Assembly (NCBI RefSeq): GCF_029852145.1
Contig: NC_079978.1
Coordinates: 17,837,774-17,901,773, forward strand
Length of the DNA: 64,000 bases
Direction: 5' to 3'
DNA from: Microplitis mediator
Lineage: Eukaryota; Arthropoda; Insecta; Hymenoptera; Braconidae
Positions 1-12,816 of this stretch are shown here, in pieces (position 1 is the first letter of the stretch; each line of letters starts with the position of its first letter). The notes beneath the pieces were generated by a model that made no database searches, was not told the DNA's origin, and saw only the letters and a list, made by a program, of their open reading frames with translations. The position numbers and the translations under genes were made by a program.

Positions 1-462
1 AAACCAGTATTAAGTTTTAACACTATCAAAACAGAGAAAACGTTTCCAAAGGAAGACATTTGAAGTTAAGAGAGTATATTGTATGAGATCTCATCCCGTA
101 GCCCTTGGTTCGAGCGTGACTAGACTTTAATGATACAGAACACAGACACCAACAATACGCTTTTGTAACCAACATACGTTGGTACCATCATGAACCACAA
201 ACCATCAACTGCCAAGAAGAGTACAATCGTTAATCCACGTGAGAAGAGGCTGTACAGAATGTTGATCGACTTTTAGTTTATTTCACCGTAAACAACACAC
301 ACTAAAATTTTTATACACCTTACATCTTTCTTAAAGGTAGTTTGGCACTCGCGTTCCGAAGTTCAAGAAATATCTTTCTTTTTCTTTTCTTTGCAAGTAA
401 TGAAACAACTGCTTTCATTGAATATTATTTTAATCAATATTAGTATTTATTAATATAAAATC

Positions 463-668
463 AATGGATCATGGTGGCCATTTCTAATTAGTGGCCCCCT
501 TTCCTTCTGTTTCTTTACCAATTGTACGCGATCCGATGAGAGTCTTTCTCGATCTATAAATTTAGGCTCTGGAGGCTTACTTTACCTTTTTAAAAAGATG
601 ACTCGAACCTAAACTTGGTAAAAGTTACCATGCTTAGGTTCAAATCACCTTTTTAATTTTGACTCGGG
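463..668 (+). mobile_element. Fragment of the CCCGAGTC-terminus element (family G, 3' part)
   Basis: This matches the last 200 bases of the copy at 53297-54211: the segment beginning TGGCCATTTCTAATTAGTGG, the run AAATCACCTTTTTAATTTTG and the terminal GACTCGGG. The left half is missing. Confidence 0.7.
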
Positions 669-2934
669 TGAACTCAATCAGATTCTGACTCAGAAATTCC
701 TGTACATTGTGATTGTGTGAACTATGATTATGACACTTATGATTGAATGTTTCACAGAACACTATTTCATACTTCATTATTAAACTATAAATATTTTCTA
801 CTCTTGCCGATAATTTTAAATTTCTTCTTCTAATTTCGATTTCTACGCTTTACTTTTCTAACTATTTTATTTTTATAGACTTTACGTATGTAATACTGTT
901 TGCAGAATGTAAATCAAGAGATTAGCAGTATTTAATGATAAGCAAGATCCATGTGAATAATTGAGTGTAGGAATGTACTCGCACATACACCCTTACCCAC
1001 ACACATACACATATATATATTTATAAAAGTTAGTAAATTTCATTTTGACTCCAAGAGAAACACAATCGAGGTTGGACCACGTAAACTTGTTTAAGTGGCT
1101 CAATGTGTGCCGATGTGGTAAAACATTACTCTTAGCTAACGGGCCGTGTTGCAACCCTATTAGCAATATATTTTCTTCGGTTCAGCAAGCCTTATATACC
1201 CCACTAGCGTTGCAATGCCTGCAACGATCAGTTTACACGTTGTCGCTGGGAGACACTATTTGAGAAAATAGCAATCCATTGGTGATTGCTGTTCATCGAT
1301 TAAACCACTTTCCCTCCACTTCTGGTACCAGTTTTACGATCCAACGTATACTACAGTATTTATTCTATCGTACGGGGATGCTACATCTATACACTACATC
1401 TTTGTTCTTGTTCCTGATACCCATTACTGTTCTTTCAACGGAGTTTATGGGATCATTATATGCATATGTTATTGCATATTGCATCGCATTAAAGCATCCA
1501 GAATAATCGTATTAAAAATGTTAATAAATATACACTTTTAAGTATTCACATCAAATTCCTTTTAGCTTCTGTACTATTACGTCACGAAATATGTGGCAGC
1601 GAGATTTAGCAACGATCTCTGCCATAGTTCGAAGGCTTACTGTGCATAGATATACATTTTGATTATTATTATTTTTAGTTAATATATTAGGACACTTTTT
1701 ATTGGTTCCATAAATATTCTTAGCAGCATTTGATCCTTGCCATACATTTTCTGGTATTTAGAGCAATGGGCAACACGAATCTCTGGTTTGTAAATTACTT
1801 TACTGAGTGCGCCATTCAATTGGAGACAATGAGATCAAGCTGTGAAGTCTTGTATTCACCGACGGACTCAATTCTGAATCAAGGCTTTTCTCGGATTTTT
1901 TGAATAAGCGAACTGTTAAAATATCTCCTTCCACTTCTTCTACATTGCATATCCTGACTCGGAACGAGTTGTACTTAACTTTGATTTGGTTTGAATAATC
2001 AAAGCAGCTAAAGGCTGAAGATCTGAATAGAGTTATAACGATTTTCAATAATTAATTAGATAAAGCTAAGAAAAATGTCGCGTCTACTGTTACGTGCAAT
2101 GACGAAAGAGAATTCAACCGGAAGAATAAAAGTTTTTTTGCATTGTTGTATACGTAGGAGATCTGGGCATACTTAATTTATGCGTCGAAATTTAATAATA
2201 TTTTGTTCACCGGTGACAAGAAGGTTGAAAATCAATTAAAAATTAAATTAATAAAGTTAAGCGAATTATTTGATATATAGGAATAATTCACGAGTGGTCA
2301 AATCCCACCTTGATTTATTTTATAAAATCAAGTGTCCAAAACGCCCAAAGATTAGACAATCACTTAGTGATGGATGAGGGCAAGTTTGTGACAATGGCAT
2401 GTCTGAAATCTTAGTGATTATAAATGGAGGAAACCCTTTTTAGGGTATTGAGGAGAAGTTGCGTCACCATTAATCTCGAAGCAACCTGACCACCAGTACA
2501 TGCAGGCAGCTTGTACCACGAGAGGCCTGTCCAAGTCTTCTTTGGCCAGAGTCTCTCTATTTCCTGAAATGGTAGTAGTGTTTGGTCCAAGAGAGGTATA
2601 GACTCGTGGTGGCTGATGGTTTGGTACTCACACGCAAAAGGATCTTTGATCTGATCATCAATCTGAGGGTAAGCCAATAATGAACTTATGCTCAATATTT
2701 CGCTATCGTTATATTATGGTGGATGATAGAGATATTACGAAGCACGTATATGCCCAAAGCGGCGCGGAAACAGCCTCACGTAGAACGGAGGTGGACTTCG
2801 ATCTATAATTATTACATTCTCTTATGAGGCAAACCCTTTACAGCCAACCCGCAATCCCGACTAACAATTTTTTTTATTATCAAATTCACAACTCGCACTT
2901 TTTCTAGCGTCACGTTGTAAAAAGTAAAACAAAA
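669..2934. other. No recognisable gene; AT-rich unique or decayed sequence
   Basis: Short open frames occur at 1045-1506 (+) and 2411-2695 (-), but they have no recognisable motif, no splice context that I trust and no family resemblance. A GC-richer patch lies at about 2450-2640. I see no element termini here. Confidence 0.4.
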
Positions 2935-3616
2935 GTGCACGCCTCGAACGCTCATATTATAATAAAATTAATTATTAATGTTTTTTCTTTATTACAAAAT
3001 TTTTTAATAAACATCTAGACATTCCTTATTTTTTTTTTTTTTAATTTAGTTAATTGGATAACAGTTGGCAAGTCAATTTGTCACCCGTTATAATAAAAAA
3101 AAAAAAAAAATTATCTGATGGTAAAGTGGAGCCTTACAATATCAGCAAAGTTTCATGATAATCATGCCTACTTATATTTAAGGGGGAAAAATGGCGGATT
3201 AAGCATTAGTAAACATAATCAGTTTTCAGTTTTCAATTGATAATAAATGAACGAGAAGGACTACAGTAGTAATATTTAAAAGGCTTCTATTCTACTAAAA
3301 TCTGAAGCTATTGAAAAAAAAATTAGACTGATTAATTGAGTTTTATGAGAGATATCTTGCTCACACACGGACATCCCAATTGACGTCCAACTAGTCTCAT
3401 GTTAAATCATTTTTTTCTTATTATAGTGTAGCTTAATGAAATTTTTAAATAAATCCAAATTATTCTTTAGAATTTTCTCTAGACATTGGTGTACTTTTTT
3501 TTCCACAGAGGTGATTTATGAAATTAGCAGGAATGATTAAAGGTAGAAAAATCCCGTTTTCACGACAAGTCGATTATAGAGCACAACCTCTCCCGCTATC
3601 GCGTCCAAGGCGTGCA
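2935..3616. mobile_element. Non-autonomous TIR element, family E, copy 1
   Basis: The ends are inverted: GTGCACGCCTCGAACGC on the left, and the complement of GCGTCCAAGGCGTGCAAT on the right. It is about 680 bp and non-coding. A second copy at 15385-16060 has the same ends and internal landmarks (for example the AATAAATATCTAGA-like segment), and there it cleanly interrupts another repeat. Related sequence at 11440-11520 suggests the family may extend further left. Confidence 0.65.
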
Positions 3617-4499
3617 ATACTTTTTTTTTTAAATTACGAATTTTGCTGGGAGAAAATAATTCAGTTACGGTAGAAGTAGAAAAGATAAGGGAAAGGTAAG
3701 CAAATTAATGAATACGATTGTTTTTATTTTTTTAGTCTTTTTAATGTGAAAAAGGAAAAAAAGTAGTTAAGAGATCTTCAGGCACATTAAATAAAGTGAG
3801 AACACTTTTCAGTTTTACGAGTTCAGAAGATCAATAGTTGCCAATACGGTAGATTTTGGTTAAGAATGAATAATAGCAGTGGGAAGTGCTCGTCGATACT
3901 TGCCAGAAAAGGCATATTTTAGCAGACCCGATAGATAGATAGACAGGCATGAGTATGAGCACAGCGATGTGTGTGCACCATCACGTGCCAAAACGTATTG
4001 TGCTCAACGAGATCCGACATTGGACGTACGTGGGGCTACTCTCTACTGTTTTTCGTTGGAATATTGAAATTCCACAGTACCACGGAAAATAAAATGAATG
4101 GTTCATACAGCAAAGTTATTCAGTATAAAAAATATGTTGTTCAAAAATATGGTGACAAGCTGTTGAGTTTGACTTTGTAAATATCTTTTAACATATGTTA
4201 ATATATATACATACATATAAATCAATCATTTTGTTGTAACACTTTTTTTGTCACTGTTCGAAATTTCTCGTTATATGTCGAAAAATATATTTGACGTATA
4301 GACCTCAATTAGAGTTTCAAAAAGTTACTTTAAGATTGATGAGCATTGTTGTTAACAATAACAGATTTTTTTCCATTATCATCCTTGATTATTTGGAAAT
4401 ATTTTTCTGATTTTATCGACCATGAATCTTTCGCTACTAAAAAAATCTTATTGGCGATTCCCAGGAATTTTTATAATTTTCTGTTCTATATGTTACATA
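3617..4499. other. No recognisable gene
   Basis: AT-rich sequence with homopolymer runs. Only short chance reading frames are present (3971-4180, 4346-4534). Confidence 0.4.
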
Positions 4500-4690
4500 C
4501 CCGGGAAAAAATGCTCAGATATGATCATGTATGAATACTCAGATCTGATCAGATTCGAAAAATGGCCCTACATGATCATACCTTCTCATACATGGCCCTG
4601 CATGATCATACCTGTTCATACATGATCATGTATGACGATGTATAATCTTGTATGAGCATGTATGACTATACATTATCATGTAGGACCATA
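4500..4690. repeat. Palindromic GATC-rich MITE, family P, copy 1
   Basis: It starts CCCGGGAAAAAATG and contains many interleaved copies of CATGATCATG and AGATCTGATCAGAT, so it can fold on itself. The copy at 55088-55246 shares the CCCGGGGAAAATG end and the AGATCTGATCAG core. The right end here is eroded or overlapped by the next element. Confidence 0.55.
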
Positions 4691-5895
4691 TTAATATTCG
4701 ATTTGAACCTCGAATCTAATAATTCGGAAATTTGAATTGTTCGAAAGTTCCCAAATAATTCGAAAAAATTTCAAATAATTCGAAAAATTTAGAATAATTT
4801 GAATTATTTTCGACTTATTCGCAAATAATTATATTATTCGCAAATTTTGGAGTGTTTTGAATTAAGAGTTTGCTATGTTCGATATTCAAATATGAAATTA
4901 ACCATCAATGTACATTTTATTCAAACAATGAAAAATAATTACAAAAATAGAACAAATAGTATGAAAATTTGCTACAAAGTTTTGTTCAAACGGAAATTAA
5001 TAATTATAAAAACCAAAATGAATTGAAAAAATCTCTTGCCAATAGTAGTATCTAGATTTTTGTTTTATTTATTTCGAAATCGCATAAACAACAAAGGTCA
5101 TGAGCGACTTGAGTACTGTACATATGGTACAGTTTACATAAGGTGAGAATTAGATTTTATTGAGTAATTTTAAGTTTCTTAGCAGGTTTAGAACTGTAAT
5201 TAAATTGTTTTAGTCATTTAGACATTGTGTTATTTCCGTTGGTAGCTTGATGGTCCTGTTTGTGATGCCTGGACTTTCTACTAGAAGATGTTGGATTGTT
5301 AGTGTTGATTCAAATTTTGGGCATTTATTGGCGGGTGCTCGTGTTATGAGATGATTGTGTGTCATAGTAGTATGACCAATTCTTAACCGTGTGAAAATTA
5401 CTTGATTCATAAGGTTGTTAGTCGATGGAAGTTCTTCCCATACATTATGTCTTACACGATGTAGTATAGATTTGAAGTTCCTCCACAAAATGTTCCATGT
5501 AGTCCATATGAAGTTTCTAACAGTGTTTTTAAATTCGTCAGTTGTGGCTAGTAGGTCGTTGATTTGGGCAGAGACTAAATTTTTTATGTGACTAACAGAG
5601 ATGAACATATATTGAAATTGAGCAATTGTTTTCTCCGGGTAATTTATTTTTAATCGAAAAGTATATTGTTCGTAAGTAGAATATTTTGACACACGATGTA
5701 ATGGAATTCAAATTGAAAACAATAGAGAATCCAGTGATATTTCGATAATTCGCGGATTGTTCGAATTATTCGAAAATTTTCGAAATTTTTCGAATCATTC
5801 GAAGTTTATCGAATTATTAGATTTTTTCAAATTATTCGTCGAATTTCGAATCGAATATTAATATTCGATTCAATTCGACAATATTCGCACATCCC
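4690..5895. mobile_element. AATTCG-rich inverted-repeat element (family X) enclosing a retrotransposon fragment
   Basis: Both flanks are dense in TTCGAATTATTCG-type motifs. The left flank reads ATTAATATTCGATTTGAACC, and the right flank is its near inverse (GAATCGAATATTAATATTCG). The outermost bases seen on the right (ending ACATCCC) are lacking on the left. Between the flanks sits the reading frame at 5210-5692. Confidence 0.5.
5210..5692 (-). pseudogene. C-terminal end of a non-LTR retrotransposon polyprotein (fragment)
   Basis: An open frame of 160 codons ends with TRLRIGHTTMTHNHLI, then a CPKFESTLTIQHLL segment. This matches the conserved tail after the RNase H domain of Jockey/I-type non-LTR elements, where an R-L-R-I-G-H-T block is followed by a C-P-x-C...L-T-x-x-H-I-L-x-E-C-P zinc-knuckle-like motif. 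Here the second and last cysteines of that motif are replaced (F and S), so it is decayed even though the frame is still open. No reverse transcriptase domain is present. It lies between the AATTCG-rich inverted flanks of family X, which may have captured it or inserted around it. It is unlikely to be a functional gene. Confidence 0.65.
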
Positions 5896-6361
5896 AAAAA
5901 AATATATTTAAATTACAATATAATATAAAAATGTCAAAGATTTTTAAAAGTTTGCACTCAGCAATTTGTTTTAATAATTTTTTTTTTAGTAGATCATAAA
6001 ATTCTTTGAAACAGCGCCAATTAATTTCGTCATGTATTTTAAAAATAGTTTTAGTGACGAGTAGTTTTATTGGAATTTTAATAAAAATAACGTTTTATTC
6101 TATCAAACTAAAAAACCCCGTATTTTTTTTTTTCAATTTAACGCTCTATAAAGCTGTATGATTGATATTGCCTGAAAAAATTTATTAGATAGAAAAAAAA
6201 AAAAACTTATTTTACGCGCAAGTATAAACTTGGGAGTAATCATTTAAAAAATTGAATTAACGGGTATAATTTAAAAATTTCGTTATAATAATTGAATATT
6301 TTCATAATAAATTTTGTTGATAATGCGGAAAAAATTACGTGAACAAACTCGATATCATCTT

Positions 6362-7396
6362 AACCCGAGTCAAAATGAAAAAAATTCTTTAAACCTCAAA
6401 AGCCTCAGTTCTTTTGATCTTGGATTTGCCGCTGAATGTAATATGGTATTAAGATCCTCGGTGTCCTAGAAGTAGTGTATGAAAAAGTAAATCACCTTTT
6501 AAAATCATATTTTAGCCCTCTATGGCCTACCATATATTTAAAGATGCCATTTAAGTCCTCAATGCCCCAAACGAAGCGCATGTAGGATTAAATCACCTGT
6601 TTAAAACGATGTTTTAACCCTCTGAGGCCTACCATACCTTTAATATGTAACTTCGAATGAGTTCAATTCTTTAGCATGATGTTACTGTTAGAATCATAGC
6701 TGCGTTCTAACTAGATAAAGATATTTCCAACTAATCGTGAGCGTCCGAGTAGCAGTGTGGCAGTGGTTATGCTCCATATTCGTTAGGTCTTGGTTTCGAA
6801 TCCCGGTGGCAGCAGATTATTTTTCAGCAGTTTTTTTTTTCAATTTCTTTGGCAGTTTCCGTTATTCAATATATCATTCGTATTTATTGTTCAAATAAAA
6901 TAATTAATTAATCGTATACTAATAAGTCAAAGGTTCTAATTATTCAATTCGAATTTCGAATGACTTAGTACTATTCTATTCGAACGCCTATTCGTGTAAC
7001 TTTAGTTATTATTATTAATATTTTAGATTTTATTGTTTTTAATCTTACGACAAAACATTTATTACTAAAACATTATTTTTGGAATTTTTAAATTCCAAAT
7101 TTTCTTCGATCAAGGCAGCCATTTTTAATTAGTGGCCCCCTTTTCTCTTCTGTTTCTTTACCAATTGTAGGCGATCCGATGATAGTCTTTCTCGATCTAT
7201 AGATTTAGACTGGAGGCTTATTTTACCTTTTTGAAAAGATGATTTGAACCCAAGCTTGGTAAAAGCGGACAAAGTTACCACGTTTAGGTTCAAATCACCT
7301 TTTTGATGTATGGATTTTCATATTCTAAAAAAATTATTTGAACCTCCTTACCCTCGTCTAGGATTGGGAGGTTCAAATCACCTTTTTAATTTTGAC
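6362..7396. mobile_element. CCCGAGTC-terminus element, family G, copy 2
   Basis: It starts ACCCGAGTCAAAATG and runs colinearly with 53297-54211, through the segments GCCGCTGAATGTAATATG and AAATCACCTTTTTAATTTTG. The right terminus stops at GAC rather than GACTCGGG, so the last bases are lost. It contains a tRNA-like module (6740-6815). Confidence 0.72.
6740..6815 (+). ncRNA. tRNA-like (Pol III promoter-like) module inside family G
   Basis: An A-box-like GAGTAGCAGTGTGGCAGTGG is followed about 40 bases later by a B-box-like GGTTTCGAATCCC. The same module sits at 53550-53625 in the other G copy. The acceptor and anticodon stems do not close, so it is not a working tRNA gene. Confidence 0.5.
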
Positions 7397-8187
7397 GGTA
7401 TCAAATTTAACTTCCGATGAATACTTTTCATACCCCTAAGATATTTTCATATCGAGCTATTTGTTCGAGAGATTGTCGGATAAAATTCTGATCTCAAACA
7501 CAAACGTTTACAAACACAAATACACTTATAGTCATCGTTCCACAAAATATTTAGAAAATATCTCCCACACATGGAAATATTTAAAATAAAATAAGAGAAA
7601 TTCAAATTTTACATTTAACTCAGGTCATTACTATTATTGTTTGTTAATTGTTAATTTTCATTAGACAGAAGTTACAATCATAAAAATTTAGTTATAAAAT
7701 TTTTCCTTCGAATTAAAAACAAAATTTTTAATGAGCAACTATTTATTGTTCCATTTTAATTTGGTGTTTTTATTAAAAAAAAAAATATTCCAATTATATA
7801 AATAAAACGTAATGCTTATAATGACTTTATTAAGCTTTGTTTTGTTTTGTGAATAATTAATACTCATATAAAACAATGAAGCTTCATGAAACTGGGCTTT
7901 AAAAAAAAAGGATTGATAAATTTTTATTGTAAAAGCAATAAATTTTTTTTAACCAGCGATGGCCAATCGGAAAATTTAAACACATCAAGTTAATTCTCAT
8001 AAACGAGCAACGATATCTCATTATTTCATCTCCATAAATAATTATCGAACAAAGTTAAACCATCTCTTTTTAATCTCAATTCATTCATTATCGACTATCG
8101 ACATTCCAAATATTGGAGTTTTATACAATATTCGTTCGTAATTGATGAAGCCTTAACTGCATAGTATTAAAAATATTTTTTTTTTGA
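7397..8187. other. No recognisable gene
   Basis: AT-rich, no open frames and no repeat termini that I can define. Confidence 0.4.
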
Positions 8188-8387
8188 GCATCCCGGAAAG
8201 AACATTGAAAATTTTCAAAACAAGGGAAGTTATTGGTTTCGGTCCGATTTTCAAAAATCGGCTTCTCAATAGATCTTAACCTTTTAATGTCTTAGGAAGC
8301 TATTCTGACTAATTTCGAGATGACCGAGTGTATACGTATGTTTGTAAATATTCTATCGTTTGAACGGATTAATCGATTTAAATTATT

Positions 8388-8703
8388 CACGGAAAAAAAT
8401 TTTTTGTAACTGCAACTAAACTTTTATGTTACAGTAAAAAAAACTGATTTGTTAAAATAAAAAAGTAAATTTATAACACTGACAAAATCTTTGTACTCAC
8501 AAGCTAAGATTACTTAGGGTAACAAAATAGCAGCTTTGAATGCCTGCATGTGTTTTCATAACGAATCAAGTTCTTAATTACATGATTTCATTTGTTATTA
8601 TAACAAATTGATTTGTTACCGTAAGTTAATCATATTTGTCACTATCAAAAAATTTTTCGTTGTCCCGTCTTTTGTTATGAGGATGAAACTCTTTTTTCCC
8701 GTG
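8388..8703. mobile_element. Small CACGGAAAA-terminus MITE nested in family M
   Basis: The ends are CACGGAAAAAAATTTTTTG on the left and TTTTTTCCCGTG on the right, 316 bp apart. The flanks are parts of family M that are adjacent in other copies. The internal sequence is rich in TTTGTTATAACAAA-like palindromes. Confidence 0.6.
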
Positions 8704-8946
8704 ATTGAGATCGCATTCGAAGCAGCTTATTAGCTCCTACAATCCGAGAAGAATTGAGCTTAATTAGTACAGTATGGTCGGAGTTATTTAGAAAATTGAA
8801 TTTTCAAAAAAACGTTTTCTTTTGAATAACTTCTTATTTACTTAATAGATTGATTCCAAAATCTATTCAGCTCTCAAACTCTATAAGCCGCGTCGAATGC
8901 CACCTCAACCATCGTAATTGAGTCATTTGTTTAAGAGATATCGTTA

Positions 8947-11015
8947 CACAGTAAAAAATATTGTGTTAAAATCAACACAATCTGTATGTTTATTCAAAGC
9001 GAATTATTTTAATCCAAAAAAGCAGTGCTGTCAATGGGGTTCCGTTTTGACAAACTCTTCCGCTTGAGACGAGCATAATAGCGAATTTGGTCGAGCGCAC
9101 AATTTTAAATGTCAAATTTAAAAAGAAATAAAAAATTTGTTCTAGAGTGATTGAGGAAAAAAAACCCAAGAAATTTTCAAATTCATAATCAATTATATGA
9201 TTTTTTCCTTAAATACTATAAATGTCGGACCACAATAAATATACAGTATATTTATCAGTTACATATATATATGTGCACAGTTAAAAAATGTTGTGTTAAA
9301 ATCAACACAATCTGTATGTTAGAAACGGTTCACACAATATTTGTGTGATTTTCAACACAGACTGTTAGCGTTGAGTTTCAACACAAAATTTGTGTTTAAA
9401 TTTCAACACACAATTCGAGTAATATGAGAAGTAACTTCAACACTTTTTAAATGTTGATGGCGACACAAAATAAAATGTTAACTTTTACATTTTATTTTTG
9501 TACCATGAATTATTTTTAGGTTATCAATTGTGTCAACAATTATTATTTAACACTGAACTATTTTGTGATAGTAAACATGATCCTAAAGTTAGCAGACAGT
9601 TAACAATTTTTGAATTTTTTTATCAACAAATCAATTACGAATAAAAATAATAAAAAATAAAAATGTGCGCACGTAGAAAAGTAAAAAAGCCACAGATGCA
9701 ATTTTTTTTTTTTTTTTAAACTATACGAATCATGAACTTTTTCAACTTAATTTTTTTATGTCTAATTGAATATAAATAAAATCAATGTCACAAAAATCAT
9801 AACTAACCAAGCAAAACTGATGTTTAATGGCGTTTCCCACGTGAATAGAAGAAAGTCATTTTTTTAACACAATTCAACTGTCGCTTCAACACTTTTTTTG
9901 TGTTGATTTTAAAGTAACACTTAATAAATGTTGATAATATCGATTTTTGTACTAGGTAACACTTTTAAAGTGTTGAATAGTAGATCGATTAAAAATTTTA
10001 TATAATACATGCTCAATTAAACGTCGTTAAATGCCTAACCTCGGCCTCATAAACTTTTTCATTAAACACTCATCACTTCTGATTGGTCAAATGCGGTGTT
10101 TAAACTTTCTTAAAGCATTTGTGCATCCCTTCTACCGCGAAATTCGACGAAAATAGGTGTGATATATCCCTACTCTATAATCCAAGTTGTCAAAATGTTC
10201 AAGATAGGTTACCGGGGTGAGCTCACCTTTACCTAAAGTTGCATCACTAGCAAAGAGAATTCCCTAGATTACACATGGGCATTAAATTGATCGGCTAACG
10301 ATTGTGGATCGTTATTAACTGGAGAATTTGTGTCACCTTAAATTTATAACCTGAACTCTAATTTTATCATAAAGTGATTAAAAGTGAAAATAAATACTAC
10401 ATTTCAATAAAATCAAATCAAAGGAGGATATTAGTTAACCTAAAATTTTAAAACTTATTAGATTTATATTAAAAAAAAATTTGTTCAAGTTTTTATTTTA
10501 AATAATACACATGTATTAGACTTTTTATTTGGTTAGTTTTCATGTTTATTGATTAATAAAACAATAATACAAAAAGATTATTTCAATTTCTATTAAATGA
10601 ATAAGTACGCAATTTTATTTTTAATAATTAAATAAATAAGCACTTCAGTAATTTTTTATAAATAAATAACTTGAACCAAAAAAAAAGCATTGATTTCTAT
10701 AGAGACAAATTATTAAAATAATCGCGACCGCATGACGCCGACGTTATGCATTTAACGACGTTTTAATTTTGAGCATTCATTATATAAAATATCGTAGACA
10801 ACTAGTGACATCGAGTATAATACTCTCGTTCGGTTGGTAATACTCGCTTCGATCGTGTTCCCAAACTCCGAATTCGAATATTATACTCGATGGCACTAGT
10901 TCTAAGGTACTATTAAAGTAACACAGAGAATTGTGTTGATTTGACACAAAATAACCAACACAAAAAATTTAACACGGACCGTTTTTAACACAGATACACA
11001 ATATTTTTTACTGTG
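8947..11015. mobile_element. 2.07-kb TIR element, family K, with TA target duplication
   Basis: The terminal 20 bases (CACAGTAAAAAATATTGTGT) are exactly inverted at the right end, and TA flanks both sides (8945-8946, 11016-11017). Removing it restores family M sequence (GAGATATCGTTAGCG). A second left-terminus-like copy begins at 9275, suggesting an internal duplication or a nested relative. The interior is full of AACAC/GTGTT motifs and has no coding capacity. The TA duplication points to a Tc1/mariner-type transposase acting in trans. Confidence 0.82.
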
Positions 11016-11160
11016 TAGCGAAAAAATTTCAAAAATAGTTTTTTTTGAATAAAATCGAAAACGTTTATTTGATTGTTTTCAAAAATTTTCTAGTATCAGA
11101 GACAAGAACTTTGTCTTTGAGCTCGACAACAGCGAGAAGTTTCGGGACTGGCTTGGTTTC

Positions 11161-12816
11161 CAGATTCTTCATCTATTATAAACTATATTATTTACGTAAA
11201 CATTAAGAAGGAAAAAATAATAAACGAACAAACATAACCTAAGATAAACTCAAAAAGTGGAAGTTAGAATGGGTCGTAATATAAATGGTAAATAAGATGA
11301 TGCAGCTTCAGATTCTAGAATCCACAAACATATGTACATACATGTATATAAATACGTATGAAAGCGCATAACTCCACTCTCTACATATATATCTAAGCCT
11401 CATACATTTCATCTGCAAACAGAGCAAGTACGCTATTCCCAACTAACAAATTTTTTATTATTAAAATCACAACTGGCACTTTTTCTAGCTGGATAAAAAT
11501 TCAAACGCTATTATAATAACAAATGTAACATACAGCAAGAAAAATTGTATCATATCTGTCAGCATTATATTATTTTTATTATTTACACCAATAATATACA
11601 ATGGGGATGGATAAACCTGGGTATTTGCAGCTTACGATCATTGCGATAAATTAATTATTTTTAATTACTAAAGATTAAGTGCTGTAGAAGTATTTTACTC
11701 TAGATAAATACAAGTCCATTTCGACTTAATGCTCGGTTATTTTGTTGTTGTTTTTTAAATGACTTAATCCATTTGTAATTAAACCAAAAGTTGTAATTTA
11801 GTTTAAAGTTATTTTTATTCTTGGTTAAATTGTGTACTTCGGTCGATTTTGGTGTAAGTAAGAATAAAGATAAATTAATGGACTTTACAAGAAGTTAATG
11901 TTTGGATAATGAAATCCCACAAAACACAAAATCACTGTAAAAATTCAATCCAAGTGTACGTTAGAAATTTATCACTCATTGCAGGGAACATAATTTTTTA
12001 CAAAAAAAAATTACGGAATTCAAAGATAGGCTTTTTTTTTATATTTCTTCAATATGTTAAAGTCTATTTGATCGAATGATTTGAAATTCGCAGGAACGAT
12101 GATGGCTAACAATTTCTTTCGATTGCCGTAATAACCATTCGAATCGGTGTGTGTGCGTGTGTGTGTTTGTGCATGAGTGGGAAGTTTCAGGGCTGGCCCG
12201 CCCATACAAAAAAAAAAAATCGGCCCATTACTGGGTCGTGAATGGCTGCCAATTTTCAAGCATCGGCCGAAGATCGGCTAAATATCGGATGATAACGGTA
12301 TGCCAAGCAAGGCAGTCGCAAACATTGGCCAAAGCTTGGTTTCAAGTGCACTCGATTAAACCGTTGGCCAACGAACGGCGGTTAATTGTGCGCCGTTTTT
12401 ATAAGCAAAAAGACGGCTGCCAATGATTAACCATACACGGGCCAGTATAGTTAGCCATTTATTGGCCAATCATTGCAAACCAGGCATAGGCCGATCTATG
12501 GGAAAATTTCGAAGCTCGGCGACTTTGTATGGAAATAATGAAAACTTTGTATAAATTTGTTCAATATATGTGAAAGTTATACCATCAACAGTATTTGAAA
12601 TCAGCAAAATTAATTTTAAGACAATTTTTGTTGGTACACTTTTTTGAGAGTACACGGATCGAAAAAGTAAATCTGTTTCAAACAAATGATAAATTCAAAT
12701 ATTTTTGATTTAATTTACGTTTTTAAATGGTATTTAGTTAATATGGGAATTCAATCAGTTTTTGTCCGTACTTAATAAAAAATAGTTCCTTGCTCTGGCC
12801 CTCCGACATAGACCTA
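11161..12816. other. No recognisable gene; one GC-richer patch
   Basis: Mostly AT-rich. At 12185-12490 there is a GC-richer stretch with repeated TTGGCCAA/CGGCC motifs resembling the arrays at 26.5 and 59 kb, which probably makes it another repeat. The frames at 12020-12426 fall in it and look like chance. Confidence 0.4.

Larger units (their letters stand above)
8188..11160. mobile_element. Family M repeat, copy 1, split by two later insertions
   Basis: The left part carries GGGAAGTTATTGGTTTCGGT and the GAACGGATTAATCG block. The right end carries GAGCTCGACAACAGCGAGAAGTT. The intervening sequence aligns with copy 3 (55559-56670) once the insertions at 8388-8703 and 8947-11015 are removed. 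Repeats with this wording are, from memory, abundant in braconid wasp genomes. Confidence 0.65.

Noticed and set aside
2411..2695. 94-codon frame on the minus strand in a GC-richer patch
   Set aside because: No recognisable motif and no start or splice context; left unassigned.
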